Below, in pieces: positions 9,381-18,079 of a DNA stretch of 64,000 nucleotides. This DNA is from Hippopus hippopus (taxonomy: Eukaryota > Mollusca > Bivalvia > Cardiida > Cardiidae): contig OX328103.1 of assembly GCA_946811185.2 (NCBI GenBank), positions 2,418,001-2,482,000 on the forward strand, in the 5' to 3' direction. The notes beneath the pieces were generated by a model. That model ran no database searches, was not told the origin of the DNA, and was given only the letters and a program-made list of their open reading frames with translations. Both the position numbers and the translations under genes were made by a program. Within the stretch, counting starts at the first letter, position 1. The number at the start of each line of letters is the position of its first letter.

Positions 9381-10350
9381 TTAATCATTGCAGCTAGAAG
9401 CCATCACTGAAATAGACCCCTCACAACTCATTTGACTAAAAGCCAAATCTTTGTTGCCAATATTTTCAAAAACAGTTTCAACTTCATAAGCACTGGCTAT
9501 TATGTCATTTTTTCTAAATGATTTAAAATTGTCAGTGGGGTTTACAAAACATAAGACTGGTCTACCCCCTGATAGTCTAATAGTTCTAGGCATTAGAATT
9601 CCTTTCTCATAAACAATGTTTTCTGGTTCCAAACAATAATCCCCAATTGGATCTGTCAATTTTCCTAGAACTTTTACAACTGAATTTGGAGGCACCACAA
9701 CTTTCCTGGTCAAAGAAATTCTAGCAACTAAGGGTTTGCCATCCTTTAAATAAGTGGTAATTGGTATTTTTTCCCCATTGACTATGAGCATGTCTGAGCA
9801 CATATCATGGAGTACACCAAGATGATGCATGATATCGTGCCCCAGCAACATCTCATCGGCTATGGGTGCCACATAGAGTCTTTCCTTGAAATTTTTATTA
9901 CCAATTCCCAATTGTATAGGCTTTGTGATGAAGCCATTCAAAACATTTTCCTTATCGGCCATTTGCATGACCACATCTTTAACTTTTTGTGGTTTTTCTT
10001 TTAATTCATTGTAGATGGCAGTTGAAAGAATTGAAATTTCTGCACCTGAATCAATTCTGGCTTTAACAACTTTCCCCCCGACTTTCAAATGAATGAAGGA
10101 GGAACCGGCACAAACCCTATGCACTTTCAAGATGTTTTCATTTTTGTGCATATCTGTTAAGCTAAATTCTGGGTTGACTTTATTGAGACTAGAAGCCTCA
10201 ACTTTGTACTGCACATTCTCAAGACTAGAAGCCTTTTCCTCTGAATGTACCGTTTTTTCTTTGAGGGCAACTTTATTTTGACCACTTGTTATTTCTTTGA
10301 CACAGGACTGAGGGACGTGGTCCCCGGCCTCAGTCCTTATTAGTTTAAAT
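9381..10350 (-). CDS. Retroviral-type aspartic protease, reached by -1 frameshift from gag
   Basis: The frame is -1 to gag and is open from the slippery site at 10343-10349 to TAA 9381-9383. The catalytic motif RIDSGAEISILS and a downstream LLGHDIM (the hydrophobic-hydrophobic-Gly motif of retropepsins) are present. The segment runs well past the usual ~100-residue retropepsin core; the rest has no recognised domain. It would cleave the Gag and Gag-Pol polyproteins. There is no ATG near its start, so frameshifting is the likely expression route. The stop separating it from RT is a single in-frame TAA. Confidence 0.88.
10280..10349 (-). promoter_or_regulatory. -1 programmed ribosomal frameshift signal with predicted pseudoknot
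   Basis: On the sense strand the gag codons TTA AAC are preceded by T, giving the canonical heptamer T TTA AAC (10349-10343) in the right register; the gag stop TAA (10342-10340) follows at once. After a 6-nt spacer comes a perfect 9-bp stem, GGACTGAGG (10336-10328) with CCTCAGTCC (10313-10305). The loop hexamer GACCAC (10322-10317) is complementary to GTGGTC downstream (10285-10280), so an H-type pseudoknot can form. The -1 frame leads straight into protease. Heptamer, spacer and stem match well-known viral frameshift sites. Confidence 0.9.
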
Positions 10351-12226
10351 CTTTATTTTCTTTTGAATCTTTTTGTTTCTTCTCCTTTCTCTTTAGCCAT
10401 GCTTTGTATTTTCTACAATTTCTTTTGAAATGTCCTTTATTTTTACAAAAGAAGCATTCTTCGTCAGATTTTGCCTTATTTTGGTCTGTATTATTTTTAT
10501 TTTCTGACTTGTTTGCTGTTAAAGCCTCGTTAACTATCTTTTTCACATCTTCTATTGTAATTTCATTGACAGAAAAATCATCGCGTCTGCGATTTTTTGT
10601 TTTCTGTACATCAACTGCCTGTGAGATGTATTGATGGTGTTTTACGGCATTTAAGGCTTCTTGAATACTTTTGGGATGTTCGAAGCATGCATGTTTGGCT
10701 GCTTCCTTATCAAGACATCCTTGGCAAAATTTAGAAATTGCTTCTTGTACTCTATAAACTTCAGGCAGATCTTTGAAAGCTGATGTTGCCAGTGACATAA
10801 CTCGATCTGCCCAATCTTCTAAAGATTCCTCATTCTTTTGAGAAGCATTCTGAAAATGTACCCTAGTCGTTTCGGTCAGATCGCAAGATCCAAACCTACT
10901 TTCTAACTTTCTTAGAATTTCATCGAAACTGTAATCTTCCCCCATTTTAGTAGCAATGGTGAAGTAATCAAGTGCTTTGCCCTCAAGACTCCAAGTCAGG
11001 TAGTCCCTACATTCCTGGTCACACCAATTGTAAACAGACCTGTAACTATCAAATAATTTTTTGAAGGAAAACCAACTAGTCTTTCCATCGAATTTTAAAT
11101 TCCTGGGAGTTCTAAGTGGATCTCCTCTCTTGTTTATTGATACTGACTTAGGGAAACGTGACCTGAATTGAGAGCAAATATTTGGACTATCATGATGAAA
11201 TTCAGATACCTGGTCCAAAGATGTGGGTATCATTTTCTTTTCAGTGAAGTCATTGGCATTGTTTTGAATTACCTTTGGTCTGGTATTACTTACTTGAATA
11301 TGGGTACCAGTGTCTTGTCTATAAGACGGAAGATCAACAGTCACCCCATAATCATCGTCCAATCTAAAGGACTGACCTTTAGTAAACAGTTGGCTATCTT
11401 TTTTAATACTTGGCTGGGTTTCCAGTCTAGAAGACCGAAAATCAGACCTACTCTGAATAGCATTCAGTCCAGAAGACTGTATGCCATCTACTCCTGTCTG
11501 ATGGGAGTCCAGTCTAAAAGACTGTAGTCCCTCTCTGTAATCTTGATGGGCGTCCAGTCTAGAAGACTGTAGTCCATCTCTGTGATCTTGATGGGCGTCC
11601 AGTCTAGAAGACTGTAGTCCATCCATGCTCATTTTTGATGGCTGTTGTACTGAAGGTTTTATCCCTAAAGCCATCGCTGACTCATCCATTGAGTCATTCT
11701 GTCCTGTAGGTCTAGAAGACCTAGCTCTAAATTCCCCGCTCTGTCTAGAAGACTGATGCGTTTTTTGTTCTATTGGTCTAGAAGACCTTACCTTTCTTTT
11801 TGAGTGCATTATTGATTCTTGCAATGACTTTTGTATGTTTTGTTGTTTTAGAATTAAATTTTGCAATTCGCTAATTTGTTTATCTGTTTTTTCCTGAAGT
11901 TCCTGGAGAGTGGAAAGATCTGAATTATATTTATGGGAAGTGTCCAAATTAAACATTTGCAAAGAATCTCTATTTGTTTTGGGTTTAGTTGGCGTAGATG
12001 ACAAATGTGTATCAGCATCTTCAAACTCAACCTTTTCCTTTGGAAGTGTTGGCAATTGTTCAATTAATTGTTCCAGACTTGGGAAACGGGGTACTTTTGG
12101 GCGGGGAATTGAGGAGGCTAACAAACGCCGCAAAGACTCTTGAGTCTCCTCAATTTCAGCTTTAAGTTGGGCTGCTTCTACTTCAGGCGAGTCAAAGAAG
12201 GATGACCTTGACCTCTCCCCCCCCCC
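10340..12226 (-). CDS. Gag (capsid/nucleocapsid) polyprotein
   Basis: Open from the G-tract at 12226 to TAA 10340. There is no ATG near its beginning; the frame probably continues from the upstream helix-hairpin-helix segment across the ten-G tract. The N-terminal third is coiled-coil-like and Gln/Lys-rich. The middle holds Ser/Arg-rich repeats around QSSRLD, encoded by CUUYUAG-core hairpins. A capsid-like region follows (LKFDGKTSWFSFKKLF and beyond), then one CCHC zinc knuckle CFFCKNKGHFKRNC near the C-terminus and a lysine-rich tail, as in nucleocapsid domains that bind element RNA. It would assemble the virus-like particle. Confidence 0.88.
   Translation of the reverse strand, partial: GGGERSRSSFFDSPEVEAAQLKAEIEETQESLRRLLASSIPRPKVPRFPSLEQLIEQLPTLPKEKVEFEDADTHLSSTPTKPKTNRDSLQMFNLDTSHKYNSDLSTLQELQEKTDKQISELQNLILKQQNIQKSLQESIMHSKRKVRSSRPIEQKTHQSSRQSGEFRARSSRPTGQNDSMDESAMALGIKPSVQQPSKMSMDGLQSSRLDAHQDHRDGLQSSRLDAHQDYREGLQSFRLDSHQTGVDGIQSSGLNAIQSRSDFRSSRLETQPSIKKDSQLFTKGQSFRLDDDYGVTVDLPSYRQDTGTHIQVSNTRPKVIQNNANDFTEKKMIPTSLDQVSEFHHDSPNICSQFRSRFPKSVSINKRGDPLRTPRNLKFDGKTSWFSFKKLFDSYRSVYNWCDQECRDYLTWSLEGKALDYFTIATKMGEDYSFDEILRKLESRFGSCDLTETTRVHFQNASQKNEESLEDWADRVMSLATSAFKDLPEVYRVQEAISKFCQGCLDKEAAKHACFEHPKSIQEALNAVKHHQYISQAVDVQKTKNRRRDDFSVNEITIEDVKKIVNEALTANKSENKNNTDQNKAKSDEECFFCKNKGHFKRNCRKYKAWLKRKEKKQKDSKENKDLN
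11423..11787 (-). repeat. Hairpin-coding repeat block inside gag
   Basis: Eight copies of an AGTCTTCTAGACT-like palindrome (11423-11437, 11465-11479, 11510-11524, 11555-11569, 11600-11614, 11707-11723, 11743-11753, 11775-11787). Most encode SSR-containing peptides. The central ones sit in an approximately 45-bp tandem repeat (LQSSRLDAHQD). The hairpin core is CUUCUAG or CUUUUAG; two copies need a G.U or U.G pair. Confidence 0.85.
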
Positions 12227-12444
12227 TCAAAGGATTGAACATCTGACCTAGAAGGTTCAGTAAAGTCCAACAATTCCCAAGCACCATCAGGAATTTCTCC
12301 CAAAAACATTAAAGCAAAAGCTTCTTTAGTCACTTTCCCATAAATTTGTCTGTGCTTAATGATAGCATTTGCTTTTTTCTCACCAATGCCGCTGACCAAA
12401 CGTAAAGATTCAGCTGGAGCTGTGTTGATGTTTACTTTGAACAT
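12178..12444 (-). CDS. Helix-hairpin-helix N-terminal segment, out of frame with gag by one base
   Basis: ATG at 12444 opens 88 codons starting MFKVNINTAPAESL, then SGIGEKKANAIIKHR, a ComEA/PolX-type helix-hairpin-helix that binds DNA backbone non-specifically. The frame enters a run of ten G (12226-12217) and then reads 15 more codons to a stop. The gag frame is open from the same run onward, offset by one base. The two probably form one protein in active copies, joined by slippage or separated here by a change in run length. Helix-hairpin-helix domains are not a usual part of Gag. Confidence 0.75.
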   Translation of the reverse strand: MFKVNINTAPAESLRLVSGIGEKKANAIIKHRQIYGKVTKEAFALMFLGEIPDGAWELLDFTEPSRSDVQSFEGGGRGQGHPSLTRLK

Positions 12445-12883
12445 ATTTATCCGAAAATTTGCAAAAGGAAAAAATAATGCACTTACTTTTGTCACAAATT
12501 CTGTTTACAAGGTCCAAAACAAAATCTTTCAATGTCTGGCTAAGCTGTAAATTTGTGGGTGAAGTATTGAAAAATACTAAAGAACCTAACCCACATAAAC
12601 CTGGATACCTACAACCAGTACCTTACAGATAATTGAAAGTTATGTGAAAGCTGTAGATCAGCTTTACCTTGTAAAAAGTTAAGGTTTTTTGGAAAGAAAA
12701 ATAATTACCAAAATACCTAAATACTGGCTTGAAAAGAATATCAAAATTAATTTCAAGGACCTAAACCACAATTCTCCCCTTTAATTTACAAAATAAAATT
12801 GACTAAATTGAAAGAAAACAGGTCGTGAAAATTGAAGACAAAAACAAATTTACGTTGAACTGCACGAAAACTAATGAAAGTTT

Positions 12884-12896
12884 ATCCTCGTCGCCA
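12884..12896 (-). promoter_or_regulatory. Primer-binding site, tRNA-Ser(GCU)
   Basis: Two bases inside the 5' LTR, the minus strand reads TGGCGACGAGGAT. This is complementary to the 3' end of animal tRNA-Ser(GCU) (ATCCTCGTCG plus CCA). It is the expected place and length for the site priming minus-strand cDNA. Confidence 0.85.
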
Positions 12897-12898
12897 AA

Positions 12899-13146
12899 TA
12901 AAGTGAGTGGCCAAATATGCAACAAAAAAAAGGAAATGGGGAGTATTACCTGTCCTTATTGTGGTATCTGTTCTGTAACCGTGTGTTTTATTCTATCTAG
13001 GCGTTGTCTTCTATATGGAAGTAGTCTGGCAACGTCCGCACGGTTCGCCTGCTCTCAAGAGAGTGAATACTTCGCAGATGGGTCCCGGATGTCGGTTTTT
13101 CCCGCGAAAAAGGTTGCGAGTAGATATTTTTGCACACGTCACAACA
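12899..13146 (-). repeat. 5' LTR (248 bp) with element promoter
   Basis: Same sequence as 3270-3517 as far as can be judged by eye. On the element strand it begins TGTTGTGACG and ends CACTTTA; AATAAA lies at 12987-12992. A CATATAGAAG stretch upstream of the AATAAA could serve as a TATA-like element. The right flank GGGG (13147-13150) repeats the left flank 3266-3269. Confidence 0.95.
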
Positions 13147-13671
13147 GGGGGCAGTGCTACGCCGAAAGACTGTAGTAGGCTACTAAACAACGACAATCTA
13201 ATGTCTATTTATTATACTCAGTTCCATAAATAAGTGTGCACTTAATTTTCTTTTATTTCTCGTCGCATGTTTTACTAAAGACCAACAAATTCGGTATCAT
13301 ACTTTAGTTCAGAGTCTTTAGAAAATGCCAGGCTAATCAGATTTTGACTAACAGAAAGTTTAAGTTAGGTTTTTGCAGTTTAAATGAAGGTGGTACTAAA
13401 ATCAAAGTTGCAAAAGTACTCAAAGACTAAAAAAAAAATAAGATTAAGAATATTCTTAAGAATGGTTGGTGATTACGGACCCAGATGCCACCAAATAGCT
13501 TGTACAACCTAAAAAAGTCTCTGAGGGACGGGAGAAGGGGGAGAAAGGCCCTCCAGACCCTCAGGCCTCGATTATCCCTTATCCTGCTAAATTAGTTAAA
13601 TAAAACTAAAGTTAAGTTAGTTAAATTAAACTTTTAAACCGATGGTAAAAACCCCCGAGTAATGCTATTTC

Positions 13672-13845
13672 AAACTTTTTATACCCCCGCAAAACGAATG
13701 TTTTCGGGGGTATACTGGAATCAGCCTGTCTGTCCGTGTGTCCGTCCGTGTGTCCGTCTGTGTACAAAATACTAGTAATTGCCTGTTTCTGTCAAAGCGC
13801 TGGCGGGGGTATTAAGTCACATTCAGTGACACCTCTAGTTTATTT
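13672..13845. repeat. Dispersed repeat with hairpin end and GTCCGT tract
   Basis: A hairpin ATACCCCCGCAAAA / TTTTCGGGGGTAT with short loop (about 13681-13713) is followed by GTCTGTCCGTGTGTCCGTCC repeats. This pairing of hairpin end and simple repeat is typical of Helitron-related or pearl-like elements in bivalves; family not identified. Confidence 0.5.
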
Positions 13846-13860
13846 TTGTTTTGAGAAAAA

Positions 13861-13941
13861 AATATCTCCAGATCGGACAGTGTAGATCAAGATCAGACTG
13901 CACGTTCTGTGCAGTCTGATCTTGATCTACACTGTCCGCAA
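13861..13941. repeat. Family B palindrome (MITE core)
   Basis: A near-perfect inverted repeat, GGACAGTGTAGATCAAGATC to the complementary GATCTTGATCTACACTGTCC, around GCACGTTCTGTGC. The same core recurs at about 20.5, 23.6, 24.7, 25.7, 44.3, 48.2, 56.6, 56.9, 59.3 and 61.9 kb. Confidence 0.85.
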
Positions 13942-14163
13942 AAGGTCAGTGAGTCGCGCTTAGCAGCATAAGGGTTAAAACCTTCGACATTACTGTTGCC
14001 TACTCTTTATTTTCGTCTAGACAGGCCTCTTAACTGTTTAACATAATCAGACTGCCAAGAATGGGTCATCTCTTCAACATATCCTAAAAAGAAAAAAAAA
14101 ACGGCCATACATTTTATCCTAAATTTTTTGCTTCTTTTTCCAACTGGATACGATTATGTCATT

Positions 14164-14428
14164 TCAGTCATGCTCTGGCAAAATGGGGTGTAATGCATCT
14201 CCGTAAAACACTGTACCAAGCAATTCATCACATAATTATGAATCCAATACCTTCATTTTGTCTAACAACCAACTAAAGCATGAGGTACAAAGATCCTCAG
14301 ACATGCAGAAAATTGACTAACAGTGAAAGGTTTCGACACTTGTCAACCTGCGCGATCTGCGCCTGCTGACGTGGGTCGATTCTTTTTGCAGATGCAAAAA
14401 GCCCTCTTTTCACAAAGCATGGCTCATT
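14164..14428. mobile_element. Family C MITE
   Basis: Terminal inverted repeats TCATGCTCTGGCAAAATGGG and AGCCCTCTTTTCACAAAGCATG bound ~265 bp without coding capacity. Internal CAACCTGCGCGATCTGCG matches the centre of other copies at 17.2, 21.8, 30.4, 30.7 and 43.4 kb. Confidence 0.7.
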
Positions 14429-14630
14429 TATTAAGTGCTCTTATTTTTTTTGGAAGAATGGCTTTTTTCACTTTTGCAGCTTTTCATATGATAAACATCT
14501 CTCCATATACCGACGTCAAGACCCATTTCAACATCAGGGACAATTAGAAGACTTGGGAAAGCTTGTACAGAACCGCCTGCGTTTCCTTCAGGTAAGGGAA
14601 GTTTTTGTATATCCGTATTCAAAAGGTATC

Positions 14631-14790
14631 GACTGATTGATTGTATTGGAGTTTAACGCCATTTTAACAGCTTAGGTCATATCATGGCGGTCAGTGACGC
14701 TACCATGTGTTTCCTGGCTTTCTCACACCAGTACTACCACAACTTTCTTTCCAAAGCCACTGACTACTTTTCTCACATGCATCAGAGGTG
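14631..14790 (-). mobile_element. SINE-like repeat, partial
   Basis: Begins GACTGATTGATTGTATTGGAG and continues with GTCATATCATGGCGGTCAGTG and ACTTTCTTTCCAAAGCCACTG, matching in the same orientation the elements at 39.9 and 60.2 kb and inverted the one at 63.1 kb. The tRNA-related head is not recognisable here. Confidence 0.6.
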
Positions 14791-14929
14791 AGAGGCGAAA
14801 ATTCGCCGTAAAGAAAGTTCGCCGCAGCCGGGTACCTTCCGAAATGTATCGCACTGTTAATCGCCTGCAATTACCTATCAAGTCCCTGACCCTGACAAGC
14901 ACCGGCCTGCCACTATGCACATCATCTTC

Positions 14930-15644
14930 GATCGATTCTCATCCATTCCTAAATCATTCGTGCCATGTTTAAACCAGCGATCTGGAAAAGTTTATCTATT
15001 TAATCTTCAATTTCTCAAAACGTTTTCGCTCAGGGTGCAAAAAACAACAAACGACAAAACTTTATCACAATGCGTAATTCAAAGTTGTCAGTTGACGTTA
15101 TGACAGCGTTGTTACCAGTGTAGTACACGGCGCAGTGTTTCAACGAGTAATGGTACAACTTTGAATATTGACGGATATAAGGTTAGGACATCACGCCGAT
15201 TTGACATGAAATTTGGTGTAAGTTCTGATAACGAACGGCGCTTTTATTAAAATGAAACGGACTGAATATATATACAAAATCATACAAAAAAAAAATATGT
15301 TGAGCCGCATGGCATTATGTTTGTCTCTATGGCTACGTCTATCAACTGCCCTATGAGAAATACCGGCAAGATTAAGTAATATATGAAGTTCACAATAATA
15401 AGTTCGTGTTACATATAAATTTCAGTGACTTTTGATAAAAGGTAATTGAGATATGAAGAAAGTCCACGTACTTCTGGAACACCCCTCTTACAATCCCGAA
15501 TTATTTGCGTAAATCAACGCAATTTAGAGAAACGTATCCCTGATTGATAAGTATCCTCAGACACAAGATGAAGTTGTAGGTTATTTTTTATGATTATTCG
15601 AACTTCTTATAATTCTTTCATTTCTATCCAATTTATCATTATAG
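14930..15644. other. Intronic stretch without recognised features
   Basis: AT-rich sequence ending in the acceptor TTATCATTATAG of the next FUT8-like exon. No repeat family or exon recognised. Confidence 0.5.
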
Positions 15645-15858
15645 AATCCCATGTCCTGTAATACAAGAAAAAAATTAAAATGCATAGTGCATGCCTGTGG
15701 TTTGGGGTGTCAAGTTAATACGGCAGCAATATGTTTAATGCTCGGCTACGCTTTAAATCGGACAGTTGTGTTTGAGCCAGCGTTAACGTCAGCTATTCAG
15801 CCTGTGAGCACCACGTGTACATCTGGAGATGGGAAAAACAGCGGAATTTGGGGAAAGG
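15645..15858 (+). CDS. FUT8-like: FUT8-like alpha-1,6-fucosyltransferase, exon (GT23 N-terminal core)
   Basis: Acceptor TTATAG, 214 nt, donor GTATGT. Translation begins NPMSCNTRKKLKC and contains CGLGCQVNTAAICLMLGY and QPVSTTCTSGDG. It lines up with the human FUT8 region around NPKDCSKAKKLVC, CGYGCQLHHVVYCF and PVSETC. Conserved cysteines in C..CGLGCQ and STTC fit the disulphides of the family. FUT8 (family GT23) transfers fucose from GDP-fucose to the innermost GlcNAc of N-glycans in the Golgi. The exon ends one base into a codon, completed by the next exon. Confidence 0.88.
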
Positions 15859-15867
15859 GTATGTAAA

Positions 15868-15870
<3 letters not shown>

Positions 15871-15901
<31 letters not shown>

Positions 15902-15904
15902 AAC
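15871..15904. repeat. (CT)n(CA)n microsatellite
   Basis: TCTCTCTCTCT then ACACACACAC just inside the intron. A similar tract follows the duplicated exon fragment at 16.77 kb, supporting duplication of exon end plus intron start. Confidence 0.9.
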
Positions 15905-16639
15905 ATATGGCACCGCGTGTAGCCTACATTACGGTCATGTGGCAGAGGACTTGGAAACTTGTTCACGGCTGTAGCGAATCATGTCGCCCCAAGCCGACCG
16001 GACCGTGTACATGTAACAAATTTATTATACCGTGTATTCAGCGAAACTTTCCTCTTTTATGGTCTCACAAATGAGTACGCTGACGAAATCGAATTTCCCG
16101 TTTGAGTGCACCAACACACTGATAACTGACGTCACTTAAAACTAAAGTCGCTGAAACCTTGTTAAAACGTGAACTTTTGTGCATGAAGTAATTACGATAA
16201 ACGCTTGACGTTTTTGTATTATAACATGGATTTAAGCAACTTCAAGATAAGTAATTATTCATTTGATGATTCGGTGGCAAAAGTAAACGACCATAAGTGG
16301 CCTCAAGCGGCCATTAGTTTATTTTTTAACTACCAATGTATGACCTTTGACACCTAATGATTTGTCTAAATGATGAAGGGATGGCTCGTTTAAATCCCTT
16401 GAATTTTTTTTAGAATGACAACAAACGAAGATATAGATTTATGTAAGTATATTCATTTATTTTTAAAAACAATCCATTCTTTCTGCTTTGTGACTACCAT
16501 CAATAGAATCAAGAAACAATATAGGGGAACAACTTTCCAAGTCGGAGACTCGTATCGATCGACCAGCCATATTGGATGTTGCGTTGAAATTTAGTCAACG
16601 ATACAGGGCTCTCAACAGGGAAACTGATTTGACGTGGAT

Positions 16640-16764
16640 TTTGATAGTGTACTTTAATATATGTTCGGGGCATATGGACAATTTGTCCTATCAGGTCGCG
16701 AGAAGTTTCTTTGCGGTATGATAACTACATCTGGAGATGGCGAAAAGAGCACAGATTGGTTGAA
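16640..16764 (+). pseudogene. Decayed duplicate of the FUT8-like exon end
   Basis: ACATCTGGAGATGGCGAAAA near 16726-16745 resembles the end of exon 15645-15858; the frame reads TTSGDGEKSTDWLKG against CTSGDGKNSGIWGKG, ends in the same phase at GTATAC, and is followed by the same kind of (CA)n(CT)n tract. Upstream similarity fades, no acceptor is evident, and frames there contain stops. It is either a relic or an alternative exon. Confidence 0.55.
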
Positions 16765-16774
16765 GGGTATACAT

Positions 16775-16795
16775 GTACACACACACACACACACA

Positions 16796-16826
<31 letters not shown>
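16775..16826. repeat. (CA)n(CT)n microsatellite
   Basis: ACACACACACACACACA then CTCTCTCTCTCTCC, followed by CCTCCCTCC. It sits in the same relative place after a donor-like GTATAC as the tract at 15871. Confidence 0.9.
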
Positions 16827-16880
16827 CATTCCTATTATTGTTATTATATCTACCATTATTATAATCATTTCTATTTTAAG

Positions 16881-17124
16881 ATATTGCGAGGTTCCAAGTT
16901 GTCGTAATTAAGGTAGTAACCCGAGGTGGTGTCAAGTACAGACCCAAATTCTATCCACCGGCCGTTCCAGGTGATCTTGCTGATAGTATTGCACGTTTAC
17001 ATAGAGACCCGTTTTTGTGGTGGGCGGGGCAGATAACCAGCTTTATCTTCAAACCAACCAAGGCGACGTCTGAGTTTCTCGAAAAGCAGGAAAGGAGACT
17101 TGGTTTTTCCTCGCCCATTGTCGG
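16881..17124 (+). CDS. FUT8-like: FUT8-like, exon (DLAD/WW region)
   Basis: Acceptor CTATTTTAAG, 244 nt, donor GTAAAT. Phase fits the previous exon (one base carried in, two carried out). Encodes PKFYPPAVPGDLADSIARLH and DPFLWWAGQ, matching PYLPLAVPEDLADRLVRVH and DPAVWWVSQ of FUT8, and ends at RRLGFSSPIVG against KKLGFKHPVIG. This is part of the GT23 catalytic fold. Confidence 0.9.
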
Positions 17125-17160
17125 GTAAATATTTCCGAAGAATCTCGTAAAAAAAATCTG

Positions 17161-17402
17161 AACCATGCTCTGTGAAAAGCGGTCTAAATGCAACTGCAGT
17201 CCGCGCAGGCTGATCCGAGTCGAAACTTTTTGCTATTGATCAATTTTCTGTTTTGCCATGGACTATTCTACCTCTTGATTAATTCGGTTGTTATGCAGAA
17301 TCGATTTTATGGATGCATTATTATATTAATTAAATGATGACTTGCTTTATGCAATACATCACGGTGATGCATTAAGCTCCCTTTTGTAAGAACATGACTC
17401 AT
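17161..17402. mobile_element. Family C MITE
   Basis: CCATGCTCTGTGAAAAGCGG at the left and TAAGCTCCCTTTTGTAAGAAC with GACTCAT at the right are inverted relatives of each other. Contains the family's central GTCCGCGCAGGCTGATC. Non-coding. Confidence 0.7.
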
Positions 17403-17417
17403 CTCTAATTGTGTGTG

Positions 17418-17421
17418 GGGG

Positions 17422-17453
<32 letters not shown>

Positions 17454-17468
17454 GAAGAAGAAGAAGAA
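17418..17468. repeat. (GTT)n(GAA)n microsatellite
   Basis: About eleven GTT triplets followed by GAAGAAGAAGAA, intronic to the FUT8-like gene. Confidence 0.95.
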
Positions 17469-18079
17469 CAGCAAAGAGTCAAAAATGAAAAACATATCGT
17501 ATAAAGAACAATCATTTTTCATTGCTTACAAACTGAATAATGTATAGCGACGTCTTGAAAATTGAAATGTGCGATAATTCGAAAATTTCGATTTATTCAA
17601 ATCATTTACCGGAACATACAAGTAATGAGGGCCATTTTCTTCAGTTATTTCCCTTGACTCTTCTCCAGTAAAACAGTGGGTCATGATAATGGGATTACTC
17701 GGATTTTATCCTTGATTTTCTTGCACTGAACAGCTATGTTCTTGAGATAATATTTCAAGTAAATCTAGTTAGATTGTTTTACTAATCGATACATATGTAG
17801 CTCCTGATGATTCAGAACAGAATTTGATTTGAATTACACGCGAACCTTATACACCATAAATCATTGTAACATTCATCGCAACATCCCTAAGGGAACCAAG
17901 AATAAAAACAAAGGAATATAGGTGAAAGCACCAATCTGTTATTTGGTAACTTTTATATTTATCTGGAAAGGAAGATAATTGAATTTACAGAAAAAGCCCC
18001 CATTAGACCTTTTACTAAAGAATTCCGAGTTTTAACGACCCTGATACGGAGTATATCATTTTTACATTTTTTTATTCAG

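Larger units (their letters stand above)
3266..13150 (-). mobile_element. Ty3/Gypsy-type LTR retrotransposon with a TatD nuclease ORF
   Basis: The element spans 3270-13146 between GGGG target-site duplications (3266-3269 and 13147-13150). It reads on the minus strand: 5' LTR, tRNA-Ser primer-binding site, helix-hairpin-helix plus gag, protease, RT-RNase H, integrase with PHD finger, TatD ORF, polypurine tract, 3' LTR. Domain order (integrase after RNase H) is that of Ty3/Gypsy. From the protease onward every ORF lies in one frame, separated only by single stop codons (TAA at 9381, TAA at 7662, TAG at 6795, TAA at 5970). The TAG lies inside the integrase catalytic domain. LTRs that match base for base by eye point to a recent insertion. 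It is antisense to the FUT8-like gene. Clade is not determined; a Mag/SURL-like lineage is one possibility. Confidence 0.95.

Noticed and set aside
3270..13146. An envelope gene, i.e. an errantivirus/retrovirus-like element
   Set aside because: The ORF in env position has no signal peptide or transmembrane segment and is a TatD nuclease.
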